NCBI GenBank assembly: GCA_029747015.1
Contig: JAKOGI010000025.1
Coordinates: forward strand, 872,501 to 936,500
DNA length: 64,000 nt
Direction: 5' to 3'
Source of the DNA: Carnegiea gigantea
Taxonomy: Eukaryota; Streptophyta; Magnoliopsida; Caryophyllales; Cactaceae
The notes beneath the pieces are model-generated. The model had not been told where the DNA came from, ran no database searches, and was given only the letters and a program-made list of their open reading frames with translations. Shown here piece after piece: positions 48,911 through 61,954 of the stretch; the stretch's first letter is position 1; each line of letters starts with the position of its first letter. A program made the translations under genes and the position numbers.

Positions 48911-51900
48911 ATGGCAACATTATCAGCGTCATTGCCTTTTGTTTCTTTCTCCCCTAAATCCCAACTCCCCTGTATCAATTCACCCCTAAAGTTCACCCCT
49001 TTAAGTGTAAGATTCAATAGGAAGGCAAAACATGCGAGTAAAATATCTGGGCATTTGAGTAGAGTTGAAGCAGCTGGTGATTATGGCGGATTTATGGTTA
49101 ATCATGGAGGGTCTATGTGCTGCTCAACGACGCCGTTTATTGGGTTTGGGGGTAGGGTTGGGTTGCAGAGGAGAGAGGGCAATGTTTCTTTGCTTTCTTT
49201 TGGGGTTCATACTAATCAGATTTCTGGGGTTAATTCAAAGGGTGAATCTTCTCAGGTTTTGTCAGCAATGCTTCCATTTGTGGTGGCTGCAACCGCCGTC
49301 GCCGCCCTGTCTCAGCCCTCCACTTTTACATGGTATTTTCTTTTTTGCAATTTTTGTATGATGAGCAAAATTCGAAAAGATGAATATTTTATAAGTTTTT
49401 TACTTTAGTTTGTGTGATGGGATTGTGGGCATTGAGCAATTTATTGATTTGTGCTGAATTGGTGCTTTGGTTACTGGCTTGTCTGTTCTAGAACGTTGTG
49501 TAACTTGTCTCTTTTGTTTAATTATTCTTTGAGTTTTGGTGTTCTTTTTCTTTTTTTCCTTTTAATGGTGGGTTGTGTTTTGGTGTTTCTTCAATTTTCT
49601 GATGGTGTCACTTGGAAAATGTTTAAATACCCTTAGTTAAATTGTTTTTGTACTTATAAGGTGTGCATGAATAATTCTGTTGTCGTGCATGAACAATCTC
49701 AGATGGAGAGTATATATTTCTGAAAGTATCGTGTGATTTGACTCAAGAATTGATTTTGAATTCCTTGGTGACCTTTGATGACCATGGATGACCGTTGACT
49801 ACAATTAATCACTTGTATTTTTCCTTCAGTTTTGGTTTCTAATTATACAAAGGACAAATTTGGGCTCTCTCAGTTTAGCTCTTTCCCACAATAATAATAA
49901 TAATAAAAGCAATTATAAAAAAGAAGAACAAAAGAAATTGTCAGAATGAGAATCTGAGTTACTTCGATGGTTTGCTGTATCAATCAAATCAATGTTTTTG
50001 GGTACATTGCTACAGTTTGAACTTATATATTAATGGAGTGTAGAAAGCTACCAATGTTCCAAAGTAAACATATTAGTTCATAGAGTAGGTTGTGCCAAGA
50101 GAAATCTGCACATAAATTATGATGTTCGGATTTGAAAGGTGGGACATTTATTTCAGAACGCAGATTGTGAGCGGGATTGACTAATGAATAAAAACCTCCT
50201 TGCTGAAAACATTTGTCAGTATATCCGACTTAACGAATTCCTGGATTCTGTGTAGGGTGTCAAGAGAATTGTATGCTCCTGCACTTGGTGGGATCATGCT
50301 ATCTATTGGTATCCGATTATCCATCAATGATTTTGGATTGGTATTTCAAAGGTATCCCATATTTCCAACCTATAGGCCTTAATGCTCGAGTTGATGAAGC
50401 TTTACTTACACTCTTGAGTTACAATGCCTGCAGGCCATTGCCACTCTCCATTGGGTTTATTGCACAATATGTTCTGAAACCAGCCCTTGGAGTGCTGATT
50501 GCTCAAGCTTTTGGAATGCCGACGATGTTTTATGCAGGCTTTGTCCTTACGGCTTGTGTGGCAGGGGCTCAGCTATCGAGCTATGCCAGCTTCCTGAGCA
50601 AAGGGGATGTGGCATTGAGCATTCTATTGACTAGTTCTTCCACCATTGCATCAGTAATTGTCACCCCTCTTTTGACACGACTTCTTATTGGGTCTGTTGT
50701 TCCTGTTGATGCTGTGGCCATGTCTAAGTCGATATTGCAGGTACCGAGTTTTTCTAGGGGCAAAGGATCCTAAGCTGACTTCATGTATTATCTGTATAGC
50801 TCAATTAACTTGAATTTAGGCTGATGTTCTTCTCAGGTGGTTCTTGTCCCTGTCAGTCTTGGCCTATTGCTAAATACTTATGCCAAATCGGTTGTCAATC
50901 TTGTTCAACCTGTGATGCCATTTGTGGCTATGGTCTGCACTTCATTGTGCATTGGAAGTCCCCTAGCAATTAACCGTGGTCACATTCTTTCTGCTGAGGG
51001 TCTTCGATTGATTGCTCCAGTGTTGACATTTCATGCTGCGGCTCTCACACTAGGTTATTGGTTCTCGAAGTTTCTGATGACGGGGTAAGTAAGTATTTAG
51101 TGACATATCTATGAAGTAATCACAAATTCAACATAGTACACTACTGTGATTCTTATCATAGTTGATCATTTGTGTCCCGACTTCACAAATGAGTAACATT
51201 GGAGAAGGTTTTTTGAGTCCTTTTCCGCCTAACATGTATCATTTTCAAAATTGACCTGGATGTAATCATTAATGTGAAAATCAAAGCCAAGTGTTTTGAT
51301 CAGGGATCTAGTCGAACTTAAATCTGGATTGTGTTTCTTGGTGTGTTTTTATTGTGACAGTAGACATCATTGGTTTCAACTCAGTCCATTATGAAATTTA
51401 GATTTTCTGCTGGATATCTATGTATGCATTCTTATTGTGTAAATAGCTGAAATTGCATGCTGCATGATTTCTTCTTTTCACCCAAACCCTTTGTCTTCTT
51501 GTTCTGATTTATTGAAGTCTGCTTCTGGTCACTCGCCTATGTTCTCTGACTTGACAAAAAGTGTCTAAGATATGTTTCCAAGCATTCGAGTTGCTCTTTA
51601 GAATTTTTGCATGTTTCGGGTCTAAAATGAAGTGTCAACTGCAAAGGGTCCTTACTTTCGTCGGAGTCAAATAGTCACTATCTCACCTGGGTGAGGTGGG
51701 ATGAAGAGTCCAAGTAACATTCTCCCACCGCACTCTGCTGACATTCCCTTCAGATCTTACAGTTTTTGCAAAATTTTTCCCAGTTTCCCAATGTTTTTGG
51801 CCCTCTTTGAGACCTGAATTTCAACCGAGACAAAACCTTTGATGTTGCAGGCAGGAGGAAGAAGTTTGCAGGACGATTTCTTTGTGCACGGGAATGCAGA

Positions 51901-52091
51901 GCTCGACACTAGCCGGGCTTCTTGCTACTCAGTTTCTGGGAAGTACTCAGGCCGTGCCTCCTGCTTGTTCAGTGGTTGTAATGGCTATCATGGGCCTTAC
52001 TCTCGCCTCTTTCTGGGGCAGCGGCCTGAGGATCAGAGACCTACCCCGCCACATTATTCCCTGTTTTGGGTCCACGGTCAAGGCTTCATGA
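48911..52091 (+). CDS. Chloroplast sodium/metabolite cotransporter, BASS5/BASS6 type
   Basis: Bile-acid:sodium symporter (BASS) family carrier of the plastid inner envelope. Exons 48911-49332, 50256-50351, 50434-50740, 50837-51084, 51851-52091, all in phase, encode 437 aa. The N-terminal 90-100 residues are Ser/Lys/Arg-rich with few acidic residues, as in a plastid transit peptide. The rest is largely hydrophobic with 8-9 likely membrane segments and family motifs: GGIMLSIGIRLSINDF, SIGFIAQYVLKPALG, GFVLTACVAGAQLSSYASFLSKGD, and ISLCTGMQSSTLAGLLATQF. BASS5 moves methylthio-keto acids in Brassicaceae and BASS6 moves glycolate; which substrate applies here cannot be told. The first ATG of the open frame is used. 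Confidence 0.92.
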
Positions 52092-52564
52092 TGCCGTGTT
52101 TGATGAGCGAAGACAGAATGCTTTGAGAATACCAATCGGCTCGGGTTTTACTGTCCCGATGGTGAGCTCATGAGAAGGGGGGGGGGGAATCAGCAGCATC
52201 ATGGTCAAGGATAGTGGAGAAATCATCATGCTTTTATGTATTCTATGGCTGTATAGGCTGAGAAATACTAGATAACTTCTGTATAACACTAGAATCACTT
52301 GTATAGGGAAAAAAACATAACCCTCACCCGCAAGAAATAACCGGAAGAAGAGAGAGCTAGAGAAGAGTTAGCAACGTAAATGTAATCGTATCGTGTTTTG
52401 TATTGAGCTTATGAGAACCATGTCCGTTCATTTTGTTACATGGTTCACGGTCCTTTTGCTTTGGATTTGTGCTTGCGCTATTCTGTTATTCTTCCCAGAT
52501 TGGAAACAGAAGAGGATGAAGCCCACCATTTGATTAGCAAATTATATTTTTCCTCTTTGGCAAG

Positions 52565-52700
52565 TCGGATCACCCACTGAGCCCTCTATCTCAGAGATCC
52601 CAACGGGCCACTGGTTCCAGGGAGAAACAATTGTCGAGGCACGAGCCCAAAGCCTGCCCTTACTACTGGAAATGGCAACCAGAGGCTCAGCCCCCCCCCC
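52565..52700. repeat. Dispersed repeat, related to 61955-62060
   Basis: Shares ACCCACTGAGCCCTCTATCT... with ACCCACTAGGCCCTTATCTC..., then AACGGGCCA/AACGGGTCA, then AAAGCCTG. Family unknown. Confidence 0.45.
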
Positions 52701-54149
52701 CCCGGCCCCAAACCCCACCCCAAAGGACCCCCTTTAAATTAGTTTACACTCAACCAAGGAGTACTATACTAGGTGCACATATTATTGTATGAGTCTACCA
52801 TGTATGTCTGCACCTAGCAAACCAACAACAAGCCGATTGGCATTCTTGGCTAAATCATCACTTGAGTGCGAACAAAAACTAACCCAAGATTTTCGTATCG
52901 CGATCGATGATCCACTGACTGTGAGAAGTACAATACATGTGTTCAACTTCGATTGGGAAGGAGCGTCCTTGAGAGTTGAATTTCTAGTATAAAACCAAGC
53001 ATATGATTGAGTAACAGTTATTAACATTTTAGTACCCTGAGGTAAGTAACATTGATTCTTTTCGACTCCAAGTGTTTTGAATTAATTTTTTAGTATCTTC
53101 GCATTTGTACGAAGTTATAATTCAGTTAAAAAACGGAAATTATACGTACCCTTTTGACTTTTTTTCACATTTTTTTCTCAGTTCTCTCTCTCCATCCTCC
53201 TCTATTTTCTCCCCTGCCTCCTTCGTTAATCTCTCTATTTCTATTTGTAACCTCCATTAGTGGACCCCCATTGACACGGATTTAATATCATAATATCAAA
53301 AGATAAGAATGCTAAAAACTTACGTCAAAAAAACCAAAATAAAAAAAAATTAATGTCACTGACATCGGAATAGTAGAATGCTAATAGCTCGATTGAGCGA
53401 CAAATTAAGAGCTATTTCTAACACACAAACCCCTCAATCAACGGGGAAATCAAGTGACGATTGACGTACATTTGCAACTCGTTTGGCTTTGTAGTTGCAA
53501 TAAATGGTGATTGAAAATTTGGTTTTGTAATTGTTAATAACTGCTGATTGAAAAATGAAACTGAAAAATCTGAAATGCACTTCACTTCTCTTATTGATTG
53601 CCCTTCTTGTCAGGGAATTCACGGGTTTCTTGTCTCTCTTCTTGCTTCACAATCATAGGTTTTGCCCACCCTCGCTCACGGCTCAACACTTATACTATAG
53701 ACCCGAGTTTATAAATACGGTGACATGCATGATATCGCTTGTTAGAAGAAGGTTTTTGTTTTTTTTTTTTTTTAAAGAACGATACATACGACATAAGCAT
53801 TTCCTTTTTCAAAAATGATAAGTTTTTAGTTACGATAATAAATTTTGGCGTTGATTTTGTTTAAAATTGACCTACATGTTATGCATCGGTATGAATGAAA
53901 AATTGTCCGATTGCATGGTACGTGTACAGTTGTAGGTATTAGTTGATGTTGTAAAACCACGCACCACATATATTATTTGCAACTTTTTCTACGCTACACG
54001 ATTACATGCACAATCATTCACTTGGGACATATATAGTTGATGTATATATCATACTGTCTTGCTCTGTCGGCATAGTAGATAACCTAATAGTTAATTAATT
54101 AGGAGGTTTCTAAAAACATGACAGTAATTTAGTAGTTGATATATAACTA

Positions 54150-54314
54150 ATCATTACAACACCACCACCACCACTTTCCAGTGTGGATTCCGTTTTTGCA
54201 GGGTTTGGAGCGATTCAAATGTAGGCAACCTTACCTCTATCGACAATCATACCCTTAGAGAGGCTGATTCCAAAAGATATAATTACGAGAGGCTGATTCC
54301 AAAAGATATAATTA
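54150..54314. repeat. Au-SINE-like copy
   Basis: Order of blocks: CAGTGTGGATTCCGTTTTTG, GGGTTTGGAGCGATTC, ATGTAGGCAACCTTACC, then GAGAGGCTGATTCC. This matches the Au-SINE consensus as I remember it (GCAGCCTTACCCTTGC...AGAGGCTGTTTCC), on the strand opposite to Pol III transcription. The part with the B box is missing. Confidence 0.55.
54258..54314. repeat. 29-bp tandem duplication at the SINE edge
   Basis: Two copies of GAGAGGCTGATTCCAAAAG... with period 29 (54258-54286 and 54287-54314), identical over 28 bases. Confidence 0.95.
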
Positions 54315-56589
54315 ATCATTAATACCAATAATTTGATGATTTTAGACCATTTAGTCTAAGCAACATAAAATAGTTGTAACTTGATTTCAGGTCCTTGTTT
54401 AAAATTTCTCTTTCTCTACTATTGATCGATAGACATCAACTCAATCAGTACAGTATTTTGATAGGGCATATGTATAGATGAAGTACACATTCAAAGGATT
54501 TCAATTTTTATGGGTCTTCTGAAATCGGTCTCTCTAAGGACAAAGATGTCTGAAGAGATAAGATTACCTGCATCGATCTAGATATCTCCAAATCCCGCAA
54601 AAGCATAATCTACACCAGAAGTTGTTGTCCATTCAAAGTATATATGAAGCATGTTCCTTGTTCTTTGTTCAATTTACCTAATCAATGTTATCTTTTGCTT
54701 GACTCTTAAGCATGAAGCTATATAATATGTGGCTAGTTTACAATGTGTTAGCTGGCATTGAATGTCAAGAAAGCATCATTTATTCATCATTAATTAGTTA
54801 GATAACTAACATTTCCACCTTTCTCTTATATTATATGCTTCTTTTGTTTTTGTGGGTTGGTTTGAGTACATCAATTTTTGGTTGTTTAGTAGGTTAAGTA
54901 AAGCACTACACTAATTATTAATATTCCAAGATTCAGCACCAATTAAAGGGGCATTTGTTTGACCCCTTAGGCAATAATCTTTGGGGATCACATTAATAAC
55001 TATTTTCCAAATAGATATCTAATTAGAATGAATGCATAAAACTAGATAAGTCCATTATTACTTATGCATGCAAGCTTAGCTTGTCTTATGAATGTATGTA
55101 TATGCAATGTTCAAAAATTAAATGTGACAATGTGATATAGACATTTAATATAAAGTGAATTTGTGAGCAATCTATTTTCTTAAAGTTATGTGACTTAATT
55201 GAACTGAACTTATACTCGCTTAAAGTAAGTTGATAGTCATAATATGATACGGCCATGTTCGGCAACGATATTTTTAGTAGCGTTTAGTGTTTTGATCAAG
55301 TTTATACACTAATCAATCAATTTTTAGTATTTAGTAACCTAGTATTTTGACTAGCATTTTAATTAACATTTATAGTTTTAAGCAGTATTTTTGAAAAGTT
55401 AATAGTATTAGCTTTGGCATTCAGAAGTAGCGTTGTATATTTTTTTGATCAAAAATATCCTTTGAAAATTTTATATTTGAAAATTATCTATATCCTTTTA
55501 TATCAATTTACATTAATCAGCTAACCCAACATCTAAATTTACTGGACACATTTATTTTAACCGCTCATCTAAATAGCTATCCGCTAACAATTAAATTAAA
55601 AACGCCATCAGTTACGAAAATAACTATCTGCTATCTAAATTGCTATCCGCTATCCAAACAACTAATTTTGCCAAACGGGATCAATGATTGGCCTATGCCT
55701 ATTTTCTCAAATCTTTCACAATTTAAGTGTTTGATTTGGTGTATATCCACCATTGAATGACCCCTATTATCCTATAAAAATTCAAAGATCAATAAAGGCT
55801 GTGGTAAATGTGTAAAAATATGGAGCATTTTTCAAGTTGATGAGAACCAATCCAAAAACCTGTTACATATTACCATGTCTTCAAATCCCACGTAGATCAA
55901 AATATTTCACACCCTTGTTTAAAGAGGAACTTTATAATCTCTAAGAAATCACCCAATTAACATAGAGTACCGAGCGACAGAGACAGTGAACATTCCTCAT
56001 ACAAGAACAACACTATCGACTCCTAGTGAATTATATAGAATCTACCATTTCTGAGCCCTCAAGAATGAATTTAAACTTTTTATTGAAATGATTTTTGAAA
56101 ATAATAGTAAAATATTTCTATGCAGGAGATCTTAAATTTGAATCTTAATAGTTCTACATTGTTCTATTATACAAGTAAGGAGGGCTTTAATTGGTAGCAT
56201 CCACGCATAAGTCCAAAAGATACTCGTATGGGGGTTATAAAACTTATTTTTAAACCTTCAATCATCAGTTTAATTTTTAATTGAGATTATTTTTAAACAA
56301 ATATACAATCATAATATGTTTGATCTCATCACAAAATTAAAGCAATTAAAAGTTTTTTAAAAGGGGTATAAGAAGAACATATAGAATACCCTCTTGCCTC
56401 TAATGTACAAGTTCACCAAACTAATATACCAAATCTTTATGACAAATTGATTTATTACATCTACACATCACAATATATATTACATCTCATCAACTTCTTA
56501 TACATACAACTCATCAATAAACTGCATCATCATTTTCAGATCCCACCCTTGATTGAGATCCTTAGTTTTCTCTTGAAATAATGGATTGA

Positions 56590-57087
56590 TTAGGCTGTAG
56601 ATGTTGAGTAGTAATTAACAATACCTCTCATAACCTTCACCTGAGTGCTAAGACACTTGATATAATGAGCAGTCTCATCCAACAACCTCTTCATGTCCAT
56701 GGCTTCCCCACCTGGCACCAGCCTCCTCAGTTGGTCATGGGCTTGAGCCGACCCGGCCTGCCTCCTCCTCCTCCTCCTCCCCCTCCCCATTGGTATAATC
56801 CGGGCCGATCGGGCTCGGACCCGAATCAGTATGGCCCGGCTCCACGCCCGCCTGGGCCCGATGGCCGAGGCCATGGAAGCTTCTGCTGCCACCTTCACCC
56901 TATGGTATCTTTGGGCAACCATGAATGTGCTACTAATATTATTATTACTGTTTTTCTTATTTTCTTGGTGGTTGATGTTTCTTAGAGCTCTAAGAAACTT
57001 AAGGGCAAATTTAGTTTTTAGGGATTTGGGGTTTAAGACCATGGCTTGATGATGATGATGATGATGATGATGAGAAGGAGGATTCAT
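56590..57087 (-). CDS. IBH1: IBH1-like atypical (non-DNA-binding) HLH transcription regulator
   Basis: A single-exon gene for 165 aa. IBH1 proteins are HLH factors that lack DNA binding, bind ILI1/PRE-type and bHLH partners and restrain cell elongation downstream of brassinosteroid. Visible: an N-terminal run of eight His (codons 6-13), FALKFLRALRNI, then YHRVKVAAEASMASAIGPRRAWSRAIL (the family signature) and a C-terminal HLH with LRRLVPGGEAMDMKRLLDETAHYIKCLSTQVKVMRGI. The basic stretch (RRRRRR) lacks the Glu-Arg of a true DNA-binding region. The His run is encoded by a CAT repeat, seen as (ATG)n on the + strand at 57050-57073. A TATA box lies 200 bases upstream. Confidence 0.9.
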   Translation of the reverse strand: MNPPSHHHHHHHHQAMVLNPKSLKTKFALKFLRALRNINHQENKKNSNNNISSTFMVAQRYHRVKVAAEASMASAIGPRRAWSRAILIRVRARSARIIPMGRGRRRRRRQAGSAQAHDQLRRLVPGGEAMDMKRLLDETAHYIKCLSTQVKVMRGIVNYYSTSTA

Positions 57088-57287
57088 GTGTTTTGCTCAA
57101 TTATTAGGGTTTCTGGTTTGTGGGTATTAATTGTAAAGCTTTGTTTGGCTCTTTGAGGGCGTGTTTGGATGAATCAGAAATCTTGGGAGGGAGAGAGATG
57201 TTGTACATATGTTCTTGACACAAAGGCTTATGTTGTCAGAAACACAAGGGGGGGGGGAGGATTTTGCTTCTGACACACCATTTCTAG

Positions 57288-57298
57288 CTATATATATA
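57288..57298 (-). promoter_or_regulatory. Possible TATA box of the IBH1-like gene
   Basis: On the minus strand TATATATATAG, about 205 bases before the ATG at 57087. Consistent position, but the motif is common in AT-rich spacers. Confidence 0.45.
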
Positions 57299-57797
57299 CC
57301 AAAATTTAGCTGGCTAGGGGAATAGGAACAAGAGAGAAGATAACATCATTTATACAGTAGATCTGGATCTATAGATTCGATGATATAAAATAATTTCATC
57401 AAAGATGAAGTTTTATTTTTTTAGAACAAAGGACCAAAAAAATAGGAAACATATTTACAAAATATAAAAAAGTTATTATATATGACAATTTGAGTCTATC
57501 AATTCGAATTATTATATTTGTAGAAGATAGTGGGGGACATATTTCTCCTTTTCCATTTTATTTGACAAATATCTGAAGGAAATGAGAAAGAGAAATAGAT
57601 GGGAAATGGGTGGTTGTAATTACTCATTAGAGAGGGAGGAAGGAAGCTAAGGCTTAGCCTGAGAATCAATTCAATTGCTTGAGTTATGAATTAATTATGA
57701 TTAGGAAGGTTTTGTTTGAGTTTACCATTGCTTTCCCTTGGGACATATGTTATTTTCAATTTTGAAGACACTTGTTGTGTTGATGATAAGTATCTAT

Positions 57798-57855
57798 AAC
57801 AATAACAACAATTTTGAGTGTGGATCCGTTTTTACGGGATTAGAAGAGATTCAGT
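57798..57855. repeat. Au-SINE-like fragment
   Basis: AACAACAATTTTGAGTGTGG followed by ATCCGTTTTTACGGGATTAG and AGATTCA, matching the same blocks as the 54.2-kb copy. Partial. Confidence 0.4.
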
Positions 57856-60194
57856 TATTAACAGTTTTCTCCTTGCAAGCAAAGAGGCCAATTTGAAATT
57901 GTTAATTAATTATGGGGACCATTTTGCATGAGTGCATTTCTAAAAAGGACATTGGTAACCTAAGTTTACGAAAAAAAAATGCAAAAAGCAAGATTACCTG
58001 TGTTTATGAAAGCAAATTGAAAAACAATCTAATTAATAAGTTGAAAGTAAAGACATTTAATTTGGACCGTTATTGACAACAAGTATATATCGTTTGGCAG
58101 TAATATACACAAAATTTAACTTCACTCAACTCATGTTTAAAGTATGATTATGCCCTTGAAATATGAATCTTTATATGATAAAAATGTCAAATATGAAGAC
58201 TTTTGATCAATTTACATTTATTTTATAGTTTAAAGTTTTGTGTCTCTAATTCCATGATTTTGACTGTAAGTAGACCCTTTCTAGTCTAAAATGATTAATT
58301 TAATTGACTTTTTAGAATGATCAAGAAAAAAAATTAAAAAGAATTACTAATGATGAGTACAAAGAAAGTACCCCAAGATTTTCCTTGTAGATAATAGTAA
58401 TAAAACTTAGAGGTTGAATTTTTTTAAATAAGGGTTGGGAGAAGGAAAAGAAAAAGTGAGCAAAAGGTGGGGCTAAGAAGGGCCAACCACCATATCATTG
58501 CACATGGTTGCAATACCCACTTGGGTTAAGAGTTAAGGGCTGGGGTCCCTCCCTTGGGGCTAGGGTTTTCTTTTTCTTTGTATTTTCTTCACTCCTTCTT
58601 TAATATATGGTAAATTTAATTTCATACAAAAATGCCAATATTTGAATTTTTAAATATAACAAGTGCTTATTGATTTTTGTAAATATATCTCTTATAAAAA
58701 TTTTAAGATTTTGCACAAAATTTCTCAGTTCAAAACTCTCTGAAATATCACATCAAAAAATAGAAATTTATCATCGATTTCGATCTCCGTTCTTTTTGAA
58801 AGTAGTACTTTGTCCATTTTAATATGTTTCCTCAATCAATTTCTCCTCAGCTGGTGCCACTCTTGATTGTTTGTCCTCTTCGATTAGGAGAAGGAGAGGG
58901 TGTCACTATTTGAGCCCGATTTTAGTTGATATATAAGACTCGAACTTTTGCTAGCCTTATATATACATACATTTTCTTGTGGTGGTGACTCATGAAGTTA
59001 ATCAAACCAATATTTCATCTCATATATTATAAAAAAATAAAAATCACATGGGATGGAAGGCTGATCTCTTCTTTTGCTTTTGTTTTTTTTTTTTTAAATT
59101 TTAAATTGTTCATTTCCTGTGGAAATGATTGGCTGTGGGGACTATTTTGCAATTAAAAAAAAAAAGTTCTACCTAGTGGATTCATTAGTTAGTATGTATG
59201 AGGGGGGCCAAAAAACCCTCCCTTGATACAAATAAAGCATCACTTTTGATTTTTGTGTAGTGTTTTCTCTCAGTTGTGACATTTTATGGACATCATTATT
59301 GTAAGATGGGGAAAGTATCGAAAGTTTTAGCTAATTTTGAAAAAGCTAAAATAATTCTAACAAGGTCAAAATTAACACGTTCATTAGATTAAATCTTTGT
59401 TATCGATCGTTGCGAGTTAGGTCAGGAAGATCAATTCAAATTCTCGTCTAAAATACAATACAGGTCATTCTACCGATAGTTATATATCTTTTATAGCTTC
59501 TTCAACTTTGCTTATTAGTTAACTAGCTAAAGACCAAGATATGCAAATACCAAGAGACCAATCCCTAATCTTTTCATTAATATTCAATATATATTAAATT
59601 GTTGTAAAATCTAATAATTAAATCTGTCTATTTAAATTTTTACAACTAATGAATTTCTCTTTTAATTTATGAATTTTGAGAATAAATTAAAAGGCAAACA
59701 CATCGGTGTTATGTGTCAACCGTAGGCAAAGAGAATAAATTATACTTTGTAATTTCCTTGTTGGAAAAAAAGGCACAATAGGTGATTCTTTATTGGTTGA
59801 ATTATTAAGGTGATAAGAGAATATTAACAAAAGCAATGTTGGAATGACTTGCATGATGATCAAGATAATGTAAACATTCCAATATCTTTGGAATTTTTAT
59901 GTCAATTTGTATAATATAATGTTAGTCTGTCCATAGATGAGCACCAAGGGTTAAGTGAAACAATGTTGAGACAAAGCTTGTGAGGGTTTGAAAGACTAGT
60001 TAATAATATTGAAATTAAAGAATCTTGAAATATGAAGTGGCTTGACTACTGGTTAGCATATATTAGGGTTTGAAAACTAGTTAATAATATTAGGGTCAGA
60101 ACATATTCTCAAATTAATCTTGGTAGCTATATGATGACACCTTTTCTACTCTATTATATATATTTTTTATTTATTGAGATGCTATCGGTATCTC

Positions 60195-60315
60195 TGCTAG
60201 TATGAGTGCTTATAGTAATAAAACTACCTATATTTGAATCTCTTCAAATTCTACAAAAACCAATCCCATACTGAGAGAAGGAGTTGCTGTATCTATTGAT
60301 CTGTCTGCTAGGATC
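60195..60315. repeat. Au-SINE-like fragment, opposite orientation
   Basis: The complement reads CAGTATGGGATTGGTTTTTG, then TTGAAGAGATTCAAATATAG, the same block order as the copy at 54.2 kb but on the other strand. Partial and diverged. Confidence 0.4.
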
Positions 60316-60442
60316 AACCATTGCGAGAAAGTCCTTTAAATATATATTTCAAGCATTACCAAATTGAAGTATATATTGTGGAAGAAGGTTCAAGCTAGGG
60401 CATCATGATTTGAATATATATGAGGCTAAACAAAATTATGAA

Positions 60443-60447
<5 letters not shown>

Positions 60448-60536
<89 letters not shown>

Positions 60537-60545
60537 ATACACACA
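60448..60545. repeat. Compound (AT)n(GT)n microsatellite
   Basis: About 33 bases of AT repeats followed directly by about 50 bases of GT repeats and a degenerate ACAC tail. Length is likely variable among individuals. Confidence 0.95.
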
Positions 60546-60560
60546 TATGTGTGTGACAAT

Positions 60561-60714
60561 GAAAAATATAGAGGATAAAATATAGCATTATATTTGCTGT
60601 GATAAATGGAGATAAATGAAAAATATGAGGATAATACACCAAAAATCCAAAATATGTTAATGGAGAAAAATGAAAAATATAGAGGATAAAATGTAGTATT
60701 ATATTTGCTGTGAT
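60561..60714. repeat. 43-bp direct repeat pair
   Basis: 60561-60603 and 60672-60714 share GAAAAATATAGAGGATAAAA and TATATTTGCTGTGAT with two differences in between; offset 111 bases. Confidence 0.85.
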
Positions 60715-61954
60715 GCGAAGGAAAGAAGTGACATTTCATAGAAAAGTTATCATCATGATGTTGTCTAACTTGCCGCGACTTTGTGCAAATTGATGATAAA
60801 TATTTTGTGGATAAAGGAAGGTGCACGCATGCATGTTTATTTGCGTGGCTACATGCACATGTACAACTCATGTCTGATCCAATATAATATTGCTCCAAAC
60901 AATTGGATCACTATATAATTCAAATAAATGATTTGAGAAATGCATGTACATGATATTAGATAAGAGAATGTAGCAATATCTTGCTTTGTAAAGGCTTTGC
61001 TAATATGTTAGAGTATGAGAGTAAGAGAATGAAGCCTTTTCGAGCGAGATATTTCATATTAAAATCTTAATGACCCGCACATATAATTTTGCATAAGATA
61101 ATTGGAGCTTGTGCAGAATCGAGTCATGCCTCAGGTACAAAGAACATCATATCCGCATAAGGGTGCTTGTTAATTCGGGTATAGAATAAAGTCTTTTTTA
61201 AGTTTTTAACTTTCAGTTCAAACGTTTAGTTACGTACTTACATTATATACATGGTTGTAGAATACGTACAAGCAATGGATAAAAGAATAAGTCATGCTGA
61301 GAAACCTACGTAGGGTTGAATTTGAAGCGGAAAGTTCAGAAGCATTTGACAAGATCAACCACGTACGTACACCACTTACCAAGATAACAAGTGCATGACT
61401 TTCCAAAACAACTAGCAAATGTTGTGTCCCTGCAGCCTTTTTGCTGCTTACATAAATTGCCATGCATGTATGTTTAAGGGATATATAGAACCTTTAATTC
61501 TGCATTGTACCCAATTCAAAGGGTCTTTAAAATTAAAGAAGAGAATCATTGAAGACAAGTCCTTAATTTCATAGGTATGTCTCCATGTAGGTATGTCCTT
61601 CCCAAAGCTTCTTTTGTTGTTTGTGTAATGCATTACATGGATACAAATTCTTGATTGAAATTGGTTCATATATTAAAATATATTTTAAATTAAAAGCGCC
61701 TTTAAGAATTTGACATAATTAGTTACTCAAAATGTTTGGTTTTTTTAAAAATTCTTTAAACCAAGTGTCATAGACACAATATTTATGAAGGATAGTTGGG
61801 GAATATCAGCTAATCAAATCTCAAGTTCAAATCTTAAGTTAAGCACAATCTCTTTTATTTAAGAGATGAATTCATAGGTGACAAACACATCGTTAAATGT
61901 CTAGTTATCTTTTAAATTAAATCTTTTTTGGGTCTGCGCAATGCTCTTTTTTTT

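Larger units (their letters stand above)
52092..56589. other. Spacer between BASS and IBH1-like genes
   Basis: About 4.5 kb without a recognised gene. Contains the BASS 3' UTR, poly-G and poly-C runs (about 52178-52189 and 52691-52704), a repeat related to 61.95 kb (52565-52700), and an Au-SINE-like copy with a 29-bp duplication (about 54150-54314). Small open frames show no domains. Confidence 0.55.

Noticed and set aside
56665..56985. 106-codon + strand frame with a poly-Pro run
   Set aside because: It is antisense to the Arg-rich region of the IBH1-like gene; the Pro run is the complement of the Arg codons.
60395..60898. 167-codon minus-strand frame with Thr-His and Ile-Tyr repeats
   Set aside because: It is open only because the (AT)n(GT)n microsatellite lacks stops in that frame.
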